Origin: Bacteroidota bacterium
GTDB taxonomy: Bacteria > Bacteroidota > Bacteroidia > 2-12-FULL-35-15
Reading direction: 5' to 3'
Length of the DNA stretch: 64,000 nucleotides
Assembly: GCA_947469885.1 (NCBI GenBank)
Contig: CANIQT010000003.1
Span: forward strand, 232,150 to 296,149
Shown one piece after another: positions 8,451 through 15,816 of the stretch (its first letter is position 1; every line of letters begins with the position of its first letter). Both the position numbers and the translations under genes were made by a program. A model generated the notes under the pieces. The model was given only the letters and a program-made list of their open reading frames with translations, had not been told where the DNA came from and ran no database searches.

Positions 8451-9467
8451 ATGATAATAGATTTAAGAAGTGACACGGTGACAAAACCAACAAAACCTAT
8501 GTTGGAAGCCATGTTTAAGGCTGAAGTGGGCGATGATGTGTTTGCTGAAGAGCCCACAGTAATAGCATTGGAAGAAAAAGTTTCGAAACTTTTTGGAAAG
8601 GAAGCTGCTTTGTTTTGCCCTTCGGGAACTATGACCAATCAAATTGCAATAAAGGTGCATACACAACCTGGTGATGAACTATTGTGTGATGTAACTGCAC
8701 ACATCTTTAATTACGAGGGTGGTGGAATTTCTTTTAACTCCGGTGTACAGGCTAAATTAATTCAAGGCGAAAGGGGAAGAATTTCTGCTCAACAGGTTTT
8801 GGAAAGCATGAATCCAAGTTTTGATTGGTTAACCCGCACAAGTCTGGTTTGTGTTGAAAACACAGCTAACCGTGCTGGTGGTAGTTATTATTCGTTGCAA
8901 CAAATGAAAGAACTTTCGGATGTTTGCCGGCAAAATAAATTGAATTATCATTTGGATGGAGCAAGAATTTTTAACGCTATTGTTGAAAATGATTACACAC
9001 CTGCTGATTTAGGAAAATTGTTTGATTCGATTTCTGTTTGTTTTTCAAAAGGATTAGGAGCTCCCATTGGTTCGGTAATTATTGGTGACAAAGAATTTAT
9101 TCGCAAAGCACGAAGAGTACGAAAAGTTTTTGGCGGTGGTATGCGTCAGGCGGGTTATCTTGCTGCTGCTGGCATTTATGCTTTGGATAATAATATTGAC
9201 AGATTGAAAGATGACCATAAACGGGCAAAGCAACTTGCAAAAACCATGAGTGGTTTATCGTTTATTGATAATGTATTACCTGTTGATACAAATATCATCA
9301 TCTTTAATCTAAACGAAAAATTAAAACCAGAAGAGTTTGTAAAAAAACTTGGTGAAAATAATATTAAAGCTACAGGCTTCGGCAAACAAGCAATCCGTTT
9401 TGTAACGCATTTAGATTTTACTGACGATATGTTGGAGAAAACTGAAAGTATTTTAAAATCATTTTAA
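8451..9467 (+). CDS. ltaE: Low-specificity L-threonine aldolase
   Basis: A 338-residue PLP enzyme that cleaves L-threonine and L-allo-threonine to glycine and acetaldehyde. The N-terminus MIIDLRSDTVTKPTKPM is diagnostic. The region EEPTVIALEEKVSKLFGKEA and the phosphate-binding stretch FCPSGTMTNQIA follow. The PLP Schiff-base lysine is in SVCFSKGLGAPIGSV (about 197-211), preceded by the Asp/Arg motif HLDGARIFNA. The length fits the fold-type I aldolase family. It is probably co-transcribed with the OsmC-like gene 19 bases downstream. Confidence 0.93.
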   Translation: MIIDLRSDTVTKPTKPMLEAMFKAEVGDDVFAEEPTVIALEEKVSKLFGKEAALFCPSGTMTNQIAIKVHTQPGDELLCDVTAHIFNYEGGGISFNSGVQAKLIQGERGRISAQQVLESMNPSFDWLTRTSLVCVENTANRAGGSYYSLQQMKELSDVCRQNKLNYHLDGARIFNAIVENDYTPADLGKLFDSISVCFSKGLGAPIGSVIIGDKEFIRKARRVRKVFGGGMRQAGYLAAAGIYALDNNIDRLKDDHKRAKQLAKTMSGLSFIDNVLPVDTNIIIFNLNEKLKPEEFVKKLGENNIKATGFGKQAIRFVTHLDFTDDMLEKTESILKSF

Positions 9468-9486
9468 TCATCAAGCCCGAAAACAA

Positions 9487-9864
9487 ATGAACGTTTCAGC
9501 AAAAATAGAAAAGACAAATTATCAAGTGACCATCAATTCGGAAGGTCATACCATTATTGCTGATGAACCACTATCGAATAACGGAGGGAATAGAGGAATG
9601 TCGCCTGAGCAATTACTGTTGTCTTCGTTAGGAGCTTGTATTGCTATTACGCTACGTATGTATTCATCAAGAAAAGAATGGAACGTGGGAAGTATTTCTG
9701 TGAATTTATCGTTGAAAACTGAAAATGGTTTAACAACCATAAGTAAGGAAATAAGTTATTCTGAAAATATAAGTCAGGAACAAAAAGAAAGGCTGAATCA
9801 AATTTCTAAAAATTGTCCGATTTCTAAAATTCTTTTAGGAGAAATAAAAATAAATACAATTTGA
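9487..9864 (+). CDS. OsmC family protein
   Basis: A 125-residue protein of the OsmC/Ohr fold. The first catalytic Cys is in LLSSLGACIAITLRMYS (about 41-57) and the second in ISKNCPISKILLGE (about 104-117). This pair acts as a peroxidase site in characterised members, which reduce organic hydroperoxides. Sequence places it nearer the OsmC/YhfA group than Ohr. It precedes the YjdI-type iron-sulfur gene by 21 bases, an arrangement also common elsewhere. Confidence 0.85.
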   Translation: MNVSAKIEKTNYQVTINSEGHTIIADEPLSNNGGNRGMSPEQLLLSSLGACIAITLRMYSSRKEWNVGSISVNLSLKTENGLTTISKEISYSENISQEQKERLNQISKNCPISKILLGEIKINTI

Positions 9865-9885
9865 TGTTTAAAATATTTCTAAATC

Positions 9886-10122
9886 ATGGATAAAGACATA
9901 ACAATGAAATACAGTAACGAAGACATTACTGTTGTTTGGAAACCTAAAATGTGCACTCACTCTACCAATTGCTGGAAAGGGTTAGGGGATGTATTTAAAC
10001 CAAAAGAAAAGCCCTGGGTGAAAATGGATGGAGCAACCACTGAAAGAATTATGGAACAGGTGAATTGTTGTCCTTCGGGTGCGTTGAGTTATATTAAAAG
10101 AGAAAAAGAAGAACAAAAATAA
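9886..10122 (+). CDS. YjdI-type divergent 4Fe-4S mono-cluster protein
   Basis: A 78-residue protein. Visible Cys positions are CTHSTNCWKGL and VNCCPSGAL, the pattern of the Fer4_19 (YjdI) family. The motif before it, ITVVWKPKM, is conserved too. Its partner in other genomes is often a GNAT or OsmC-type protein, which fits the upstream gene. The electron-transfer role is inferred from the family. Its stop directly abuts the convergent stop of the ABC-F gene. Confidence 0.85.
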   Translation: MDKDITMKYSNEDITVVWKPKMCTHSTNCWKGLGDVFKPKEKPWVKMDGATTERIMEQVNCCPSGALSYIKREKEEQK

Positions 10123-12027
10123 TTACATCAAATCACTCAACTCCATCCAACGAAAAGATTTATTATCTAATTCGTTTTCCAATGTTCCTATCTGTTCTGC
10201 CCATTTTATCATGTCCTCGTGATTTGTGCTTCCTGCATTAAGTAATTCTGTAAGTTTTGCTTTTTCTTCTTCAAGCGCAGCAATTTCTTTTTCCAATTGT
10301 TCAAACTCAAATTTTTCTTTAAAGCTCGGTTTCTTTTTATTGGTGGTCGATTCAGGGATTTCTTCTTTTGCTTCCACAACCTTTTCTGCGATTGCAATTT
10401 TTGTTTCTTCTTTTTTCAGAAGTCGTTCTTCCATTTCTTTTTTCTCTCTGTACTCGGTGTAGTTGCCCGGAAAGTCGCGTACAATGCCGTTTCCCTCAAA
10501 CACAAAAAGGTGGTCCACCATTTTGTCCATAAAATATCTATCGTGGGTAACTATTAAAACACAGCCCTGAAAGTTGGTTAAAAAATCTTCGAGCACACTC
10601 AATGTTAATATATCAAGGTCATTGGTAGGCTCATCGAGAATTAAGAAATTAGGATTTTTGATTAAGATGGTCATTAAATACAATCTCCTTTTTTCGCCTC
10701 CGCTCAACTTGGAAACAAAATTATATTGCACATCGGGATTGAACTGAAACTTTTGTAACAGTTGTGCTGCTGTGAGTTTACTTCCATCAGCCAACGGAAT
10801 AAAATCTGCAATATCTTTTACCACTTCTATCACTCGTTTATCTTCATTCAATGTCAACCCATCTTGCGAATAATAACCAAACACTATTGTTTCCCCGGTT
10901 TGTATTTTTCCACCATCGGGTTTTTCCAAACCCATTATCATGTTTAACATGGTGGTTTTACCCACACCATTTTTTCCGATGATGCCTATCTTTTCTCCCT
11001 TTTTAAACGTGTAAGAAAAGTTGTCTAATATTTTAAAATCGCCATACGCCTTTTTTATTTTTATGAGTTCCAATATCTTTCCTCCCAAACGGGTCATTTT
11101 TACTGACAGTTCCAGCTTTTCTTCTATTTTTTTGCTGAACGCTTTATCTTTTACTTCATAAAAAGAATCTACTCTATATTTTGCTTTTGTGCCTCTTGCT
11201 CTTGGCATTTTGCGCACCCACTCCAATTCTCTCCGGTACAAATTTTTTGCTTTGTCCACTTCTGCATTTTCCATATCCTCCCGTTCTGCTTTCTTTTCCA
11301 CAAAGTATTGAAAGTTGCCCCGGTAATGAAAAATCTTTCCCGCATCTATTTCAATAATTTCGTTGCACACACTATCTAAAAAATAACGGTCGTGCGAAAC
11401 AAGCAGTAAAGTAAGGTCGCGGGAGATTAAATAATTTTCTAACCATTCTATCATTTCCACATCCAAATGGTTGGTTGGCTCATCCAATATTAATAAATCA
11501 GGTTCATCAATCAATACTTTAGCTAATGCCACTCTTTTTTTTTGTCCGCCCGAAAGCACCCCAATTTTTTTGTCCAGAAAAGCAATTTTTAACCGTTGAA
11601 GTACTTCATGTATTTTTGCTTCCACACTCCATGCTTCCAGCTTATCCATCATGGCGGTGCATTCTTCCAGCCTAACAGATGTACCTTCGTTGTAATTATT
11701 TTCAAATTCCAACAACGCACTTTCGTAATCTCTCACTGCATTTAGCGATGGGTTGTTGGTATTGTATATGGCTTCTATAACCGTGCTTTCTTCATCAAAC
11801 AGAGGGTTTTGAGAAAGATAAATAACACTGATGTCTTTTCGGAACGTTATATTTCCTGCATCCGGAATTTCTTTGCCCATTATTATTTTGAGCAAAGTGG
11901 ATTTGCCTGCACCGTTTTTTGCAATAAGTCCGATGCGCTGACTTTTATTAAGTCCGAAACTTATTTTATCGAATAATGTTTTGGGTCCATAAGATTTGGA
12001 AACCGATTCTACTGATAGATAATTCAC
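10123..12027 (-). CDS. ABC-F family ATPase (Uup-like)
   Basis: A 634-residue soluble protein with two ABC domains and no membrane segments, starting at GTG 12027. Domain 1: Walker A LIAKNGAGKSTLL (about 33-45), signature VLSGGQKKRVALAK, Walker B LLILDEPTNHLD. Domain 2: Walker A IIGKNGVGKTTML (about 345-357), signature KLSGGEKRRLYL, Walker B FLILDEPTNDLD. A linker between them and a charged C-terminal coiled coil (about 540-634) resemble Uup. ABC-F proteins act on ribosomes or, for Uup, on branched DNA. The exact role here is not determinable. Confidence 0.9.
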   Translation of the reverse strand: MNYLSVESVSKSYGPKTLFDKISFGLNKSQRIGLIAKNGAGKSTLLKIIMGKEIPDAGNITFRKDISVIYLSQNPLFDEESTVIEAIYNTNNPSLNAVRDYESALLEFENNYNEGTSVRLEECTAMMDKLEAWSVEAKIHEVLQRLKIAFLDKKIGVLSGGQKKRVALAKVLIDEPDLLILDEPTNHLDVEMIEWLENYLISRDLTLLLVSHDRYFLDSVCNEIIEIDAGKIFHYRGNFQYFVEKKAEREDMENAEVDKAKNLYRRELEWVRKMPRARGTKAKYRVDSFYEVKDKAFSKKIEEKLELSVKMTRLGGKILELIKIKKAYGDFKILDNFSYTFKKGEKIGIIGKNGVGKTTMLNMIMGLEKPDGGKIQTGETIVFGYYSQDGLTLNEDKRVIEVVKDIADFIPLADGSKLTAAQLLQKFQFNPDVQYNFVSKLSGGEKRRLYLMTILIKNPNFLILDEPTNDLDILTLSVLEDFLTNFQGCVLIVTHDRYFMDKMVDHLFVFEGNGIVRDFPGNYTEYREKKEMEERLLKKEETKIAIAEKVVEAKEEIPESTTNKKKPSFKEKFEFEQLEKEIAALEEEKAKLTELLNAGSTNHEDMIKWAEQIGTLENELDNKSFRWMELSDLM

Positions 12028-12047
12028 TTTAAAGATTTAGGATTTAG

Positions 12048-12070
12048 TCCTTCGACAAGCTCAGGATGAC
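12048..12070. repeat. Dispersed 23-bp repeat, copy 1
   Basis: The sequence reads TCCTTCGACAAGCTCAGGAT plus GAC. The reverse complement differs at three positions from the copy at 61417-61439. It sits in the gap between the ABC-F start and the next gene. Confidence 0.7.
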
Positions 12071-12133
12071 CATTAAATTAATAATTTTAAGGGCGCAAAG
12101 GTAATTTAGTTTTTTAGTTAAGAAGCAAAAAAA

Positions 12134-12160
12134 ATCCCGCTCATTTCACGAGCAGGATTA
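12134..12160 (-). terminator. Terminator of the retropepsin-like gene
   Basis: AATCCCGCTC (12134-12143) pairs with GAGCAGGATT (12151-12160) with one mismatch. On the minus strand it is followed by a T-rich run. It lies 24 bases beyond the 12184 stop. Confidence 0.55.
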
Positions 12161-12183
12161 TTTCGGTTCATACGTTTCGAACT

Positions 12184-12561
12184 TTATTTTAGAATTGCCT
12201 TTGCTACTTTTGGGTCTATAATTACAGTATCGTGTTCGAAATCTAATTTGATTCGCCATTTTTGAAATGTATTTACTCCCAAAATTGCTTCTTCTGAAAG
12301 CCCTGGTATCACCATAAATTCGTCAGACAGGCGAATATCATTGTAATAAAAATCTAATCGAATAGCATATTCTATTCTTAAATAATTTCCTTCTGATGCT
12401 GTGGCAACTTCTATCGGATGACGCATTTTTTCCAATGTAGCTAAACCTTCAGCTGTTTTTAAACTCATACAGGAAAATGTTGCACCCGAATCAAACAAAG
12501 TGTTTATTGTTTTTTCTCCTTTCGAACCTTCAAATAATAATGGTAGTCTTATGATTGACAT
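12184..12561 (-). CDS. Retropepsin-like aspartic protease family protein
   Basis: I choose ATG 12561 (MSIIRLPLLFEG), giving 125 residues. The longer frame to 12630 would run through a -7 box and a palindromic repeat. The active-site motif is TLFDSGATFSCMS (about 20-32), the D-[ST]-G-A of retroviral-type aspartyl proteases. A second conserved region GLSEEAILGVNTFQKW fits the ILG substrate-side strand. It is a single-domain protein that would work as a dimer. No signal peptide is seen with this start. Substrate unknown. Confidence 0.75.
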   Translation of the reverse strand: MSIIRLPLLFEGSKGEKTINTLFDSGATFSCMSLKTAEGLATLEKMRHPIEVATASEGNYLRIEYAIRLDFYYNDIRLSDEFMVIPGLSEEAILGVNTFQKWRIKLDFEHDTVIIDPKVAKAILK

Positions 12562-12577
12562 ATTATTTATTTTTTTA

Positions 12578-12585
12578 CAAAGATA
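12578..12585 (-). promoter_or_regulatory. -7 box (TATCTTTG) for the retropepsin-like gene
   Basis: An exact TAnnTTTG match on the minus strand, 17 bases upstream of ATG 12561. It lies between that start and the palindrome at 12598-12622, which therefore occupies the -33 side. Confidence 0.55.
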
Positions 12586-12597
12586 AGTTTTTCTGCC

Positions 12598-12622
12598 TTT
12601 GTTGGTGTTTTTCACCAACAAA
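12598..12622. repeat. REP-like palindrome, copy A
   Basis: TTTGTTGGTG (12598-12607), TTTTT loop, CACCAACAAA (12613-12622): a perfect 10-bp stem. It lies 43 bases beyond the restored 3' end of the REP-type transposase. The identical core is at 51783-51807 and a shorter one at 39371-39392. Confidence 0.8.
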
Positions 12623-12664
12623 CGAACCAAACTTTATATCCCGATTTTTTTCCATCAGTCAAAG

Positions 12665-13197
12665 TTACATTATTTCATTGTACCTAATCAGAAAATCATA
12701 ATCTGTATTTTCTGATAAATAAAATCTCGCACTTGAAAATGGATAATCTTCTGGCTTTTCTGCCAAGAGCCATTTTGCATGACAAGGATTATTGTAATGT
12801 AATTTAGCTTTTGCAAAAGCGTGTCTGTATTATCAAGTTCAAACCAAAATGGATTCCGTTCCCAAATTTGGCTTCTTCTGTCTTTTACATTCACCCTTAT
12901 AACATCTAATAAAGGGGAATTACTATTTATTAATTTCCATTTTATTTGTTGTGCAGTGTATTTCAAAAAATCTCTTTGCACCTTTTCTTTTTTATGTGGT
13001 TCTAATATTTGCCATATAAGATGTATATGACTTGGCATTATTACAAAACCTAACACTTTAACTCTTTTGTTATCACTTAAAAATTTCAAACTGTTTATCA
13101 CAATGTTTTTGTGTTCGTTATTTTCAAGTAATTTATTCCAGTTTAGGTTGGTAGCGGTGAAAAAATAAATATTGGATGTTTGTCGAAAAGAAACCAT
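12665..13197 (-). pseudogene. REP-associated tyrosine transposase (RAYT), frameshifted
   Basis: The start ATG 13197 opens a Y1-type transposase domain. The HUH motif is PSHIHLIWQ (about 53-61) and the probable catalytic Tyr is in FLKYTAQQIKW. Up to QKLNYI the frame is normal. After base 12796 it diverges. Adding one base there restores the canonical NNPCHAKWLLAEKPEDY and PFSSARFYL block and a stop at 12665. As it stands the frame ends at 12688 with an unrelated tail. The family mobilises or processes REP palindromes as single strands. A sequencing error is possible, so the copy may be intact in the organism. Confidence 0.8.
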
Positions 13198-13246
13198 GAA
13201 ACAAAGTTAGGGTTTTTGAGTTATTGATGTAAGACACACCCCCTAC

Positions 13247-13262
13247 CCCCTCTCGAGAGGGG
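13247..13262. repeat. C-rich palindromic dispersed repeat, copy 1
   Basis: CCCCTCTCGAGAGGGG is a perfect 16-bp palindrome preceded by CACCCCCTAC. The same layout (CACCCCCGACCCCTCCCC ... GGGGAGGGG on the minus strand) recurs at 35748-35790. Confidence 0.6.
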
Positions 13263-13298
13263 AATGTCCACCCCAAAGCATAGCAAGAGGGGAATAAA

Positions 13299-13376
13299 AA
13301 AAGCCAATCGGTTTTTCCACTTTTTTGCCCCACTTTTTTCAAAGAAAGGCAAGCCGTGAAACCCCGATTGGCTTTT
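13299..13376 (-). terminator. Long-stem inverted repeat, probable terminator
   Basis: AAAAGCCAATCGG (13299-13311) and CCGATTGGCTTTT (13364-13376) form a perfect 13-bp stem around a 52-base loop. It lies between the stop of the orphan gene at 13501 and the transposase. The large loop makes classic termination uncertain. Confidence 0.45.
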
Positions 13377-13500
13377 AATCATTTGTAAAAAAAAATAAAG
13401 GTTACATAAAAAAATTAAACGGCCAAACTGTTAAATTGTTTTATTGTTTTCTTCATCTTGATTCTTGGTTCTTGATTCTTGTTTCTGACTAATGAACCAA

Positions 13501-14163
13501 TTACCCGTTAATCCTACCTCCGCCATACGGTGCCGATTCAGGACCTGCACCGGCAGTGTTATATGCAGTAGATTTCCAGAACAAAGGCACATTCAGGTAA
13601 TCGGCAGGCACATCAATGGTTGCATTACTTTTGGTGTACTGTGTTTTTGGGCTGGTAACAGCAATATAACCGGCATCATCGCTTGGGTTACCTTTTGTTA
13701 CTCGGTGAGTGTAGTTTTTGGCAGTTGGCACTGGTTCGTGATGCAAGTCGGCAGTGCCTAAAAAATCGCCATTGGTTACCGAACCATTGGTTACTTGGCC
13801 TGGCAACGGAAGGTCGGTTACATCGGTTTGTGTTAACTTAAATCCTTTTGCTCTCCAGTTGTCTGGGTCGTTAGGATTTTCAATTTCCATTACTCCGGCA
13901 AGGTTGTTATAAGCCGTTGCTGTTAGCTCGGTGTTGCGGTGCATCACCCCTGTAGATGCAACTGCCGCATTCCGCTTGTTAGTGTTGTCAGTAATAGCAG
14001 TATCCAGGTTGCCGGCTGCTGTGGTAGCAAGTGCGCCTTTGGCTGCTATTATTGCGTTAGTACTTCCGGAGGTATTTGCACCTACGGTTTCGGTTAAACT
14101 TTGAACTTCGTCAGGACTATCCTGGTCGTTCAATCTTTTGATTTTTGCTGCTCGCGCGCTCAT
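13501..14163 (-). CDS. Uncharacterised protein, possible C-terminal Fn3-like strand
   Basis: A 220-residue protein I do not recognise. It has no signal peptide: the N-terminus MSARAAKIKRLNDQDSPDEV is basic then acidic. An Ala/Thr-rich region (about 35-75: IIAAKGALATTAAGNLDTAI) looks helical. The C-terminal ~60 residues, ending LFWKSTAYNTAGAGPESAPYG, resemble the last strands of a fibronectin type III-like sandwich. The ATG at 14163 is followed upstream by T-rich sequence without a clear -7 box. It lies between a 21-bp repeat array and the broken transposase, so accessory origin is possible. Confidence 0.55.
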   Translation of the reverse strand: MSARAAKIKRLNDQDSPDEVQSLTETVGANTSGSTNAIIAAKGALATTAAGNLDTAITDNTNKRNAAVASTGVMHRNTELTATAYNNLAGVMEIENPNDPDNWRAKGFKLTQTDVTDLPLPGQVTNGSVTNGDFLGTADLHHEPVPTAKNYTHRVTKGNPSDDAGYIAVTSPKTQYTKSNATIDVPADYLNVPLFWKSTAYNTAGAGPESAPYGGGRING

Positions 14164-14251
14164 GATTTTTTTGGTTTTTTGGTTTATAAATTATTGTTAA
14201 TTGATTGGTAATCTTACTGTTGCGTTATTTTTAGCGTAAATACAGCCATTA

Positions 14252-14510
14252 ATATAGTTGTACGGAGAGCTAATATAATGGGTTAAAGAGGCAATACAAT
14301 TGAATGAAGAGTCAATATAATTATACGAAGAGCCCATACAATTGGTTGAAGAGCCAATACAATTATATGAAGAGTTCATACAACTGTATGAAGGGCAAAT
14401 ACAATTGTACGAAGAGCAAATACAATTGTATGGGGAGCAAATAGAGTTGTATAAATGATAAATACAGTTGTATAAATCATTAATACAGTTGTATAAATAA
14501 TTTATACAAC
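14252..14510. repeat. 21-bp tandem repeat array 1
   Basis: Twelve consecutive 21-base units (14252-14503) plus a partial one. Typical units read ATACAATTGTACGAAGAGCAA and ATACAATTGTATGGGGAGCAA. The core ATACAATTGTAT is itself a 12-bp palindrome, and the last three complete units carry the variant core A(T/C)A(C/G)AGTTGTATAAAT. Units are diverged, not identical. The array opens a long frame on the minus strand (heptapeptides such as SSYNCIC) with no start-site evidence, so I do not call a gene. Confidence 0.9.
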
Positions 14511-14592
14511 CATAAAATACGCCCTTTTTTGACCATAAATGGGGGTGTTTTTGTAAATGTACTATCTGATTGTCTTTTTGCATTAACCGTCC

Positions 14593-14637
14593 GGTTTTTG
14601 TTTTAAATCTGCTACAATAGTAGATTAAAACGAAAAC
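14593..14637 (-). terminator. Imperfect long hairpin after the LytTR gene
   Basis: GGTTTT(T)GTTTTAAATCT pairs with AGATTAAAAC(G)AAAACC around CTACAATAG, with small bulges. It lies about 65 bases past the stop at 14702 and may end that transcript. Confidence 0.35.
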
Positions 14638-14701
14638 CTCTGTTAAAAAAAGTCAGCTTTTTGGGGTTTTAAGACAGATTTTGGGGTGTTTAACCGATAT
14701 T

Positions 14702-15481
14702 TTAGGTTTTTGGAAAAAGTGCCAGCACTTCGTGTCTGTATTTACCCGAAATAAATACTTCTTTGCCACCTTTTACTATTACTGATGGCTCGTCACCTCT
14801 TTTTATTAATTCTACATTCGGAATATTAACCAGGAACTGGTTATGCACTCTCACAATACTTTTGGGCGCAAGCATAGGCTCCCAATAACTAATACTTTTT
14901 GAAGAAAGGATGGTATAGTATTTACCGTCTTCAACACTCCTGCTTCCTGAAACCTCCGCTGCAAGATAAAAAGTTAGATAGCCACCGTCCGACTCTGCCC
15001 ATAAAATTAATTCCTTTTCCACAAATATAGTATGGTGGCCATGGTCAATTGCAATTTTTCTCCCTTTTATATTTTCTTTATTAATAGCTATTCTCAACTG
15101 GTCTTCATCCATTTTTTTTCTTTTCAGAATATCAATTGCTTTGTTAATTCTCTTTATCAATTGCTCTTTCGTATAAGGGTATTCGAAAAAAGCAAAACGA
15201 CTGTTCGAAGATTTGAAAACAGCCCGTTTATCAAATTTCGAAATCACAATTATCTCTGTGCAGTTAATATCAAGCGTTTGGAGATAACTAAAATCGGATG
15301 ATTCAACTATTTCTTTTTTAATAATGATGAGGTTTGGTTTTTGTGCAACAATATCAAGTTTAGCCTCCGTTAAACTTGCAAAACTTCCGATAACTTTTAA
15401 TTGTTCTGGAAATTCAGAGAGTGCGATAGCGTTTACTGATTCTCTGTCCTGCTGAATGCTGTCAATAATAATTGTTTTCAT
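14702..15481 (-). CDS. LytTR-family regulator with a degenerate receiver domain
   Basis: I choose ATG 15481 (MKTIIIDSIQQDRESVNAIA), giving 259 residues. Residues 1-115 have the response-regulator fold. However, the second acidic residue is Ser (IIIDS), the phosphoacceptor Asp is replaced (NLIIIKKEIV where NLVFLDI is usual), and the switch Lys is Tyr (FEYPY). The C-terminal part (about 155-255: LILWAESDGGYLTFYL ... SIVRVHNQFLVNI ... EVFISGKYRHEVL) is a LytTR DNA-binding domain. The protein probably binds DNA without classical phosphorylation. No histidine kinase is adjacent. Confidence 0.82.
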   Translation of the reverse strand: MKTIIIDSIQQDRESVNAIALSEFPEQLKVIGSFASLTEAKLDIVAQKPNLIIIKKEIVESSDFSYLQTLDINCTEIIVISKFDKRAVFKSSNSRFAFFEYPYTKEQLIKRINKAIDILKRKKMDEDQLRIAINKENIKGRKIAIDHGHHTIFVEKELILWAESDGGYLTFYLAAEVSGSRSVEDGKYYTILSSKSISYWEPMLAPKSIVRVHNQFLVNIPNVELIKRGDEPSVIVKGGKEVFISGKYRHEVLALFPKT

Positions 15482-15564
15482 GGGTTCGTTAATTTTAAAT
15501 TTGAAATTTGAAATTCTTGTTTGGGGCATAAAGGAAAATATAAAAAAGGGCTTTGTCAATAGGG

Positions 15565-15612
15565 GATTCCCTCATTTTTTAAAAAAATCCATGAGTGATT
15601 CCCTCATTTTTT
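15565..15612. promoter_or_regulatory. 16-bp direct repeat upstream of the LytTR gene
   Basis: GATTCCCTCATTTTTT occurs at 15565-15580 and again at 15597-15612, 32 bases apart, about 85-130 bases upstream of the LytTR start. LytTR proteins bind paired direct repeats on one DNA face. Autoregulation is an inference. Confidence 0.4.
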
Positions 15613-15652
15613 GCTCAAATTTGCCTTTGAAACACCAATAAAAGGCTGAAAT

Positions 15653-15749
15653 TAATTTTGTACAAAAATAATTTTGTAAAACCTATGGATATTATTATAA
15701 AGACTGTTCGCACAAAGGCAAACATTATTTTTTTTGCGGGAATCAGATA
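15653..15749 (+). other. Intergenic segment with two TAATTTTG boxes and a 21-codon frame
   Basis: TAATTTTG occurs at 15653-15660 and 15669-15676, both exact -7 matches on the plus strand. ATG 15684 opens a 21-residue frame (MDIIIKTVRTKANIIFFAGI plus R) to TAG 15749. It could be a short transcript or leader peptide, but there is no independent coding evidence. Confidence 0.25.
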
Positions 15750-15816
15750 GCTGTTAAGTCAACAACCAAACAGGTTACAGGAAGTAAAAGAATTGTGAAC
15801 GAGAAACAAATTTTTA

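Noticed and set aside
14197..14583. A 128-codon minus-strand frame of heptapeptide repeats (SSYNCIC-like)
   Set aside because: A 21-bp period keeps any stop-free frame open throughout. No -7 box or leader was seen, so it is treated as array 1, not a gene.
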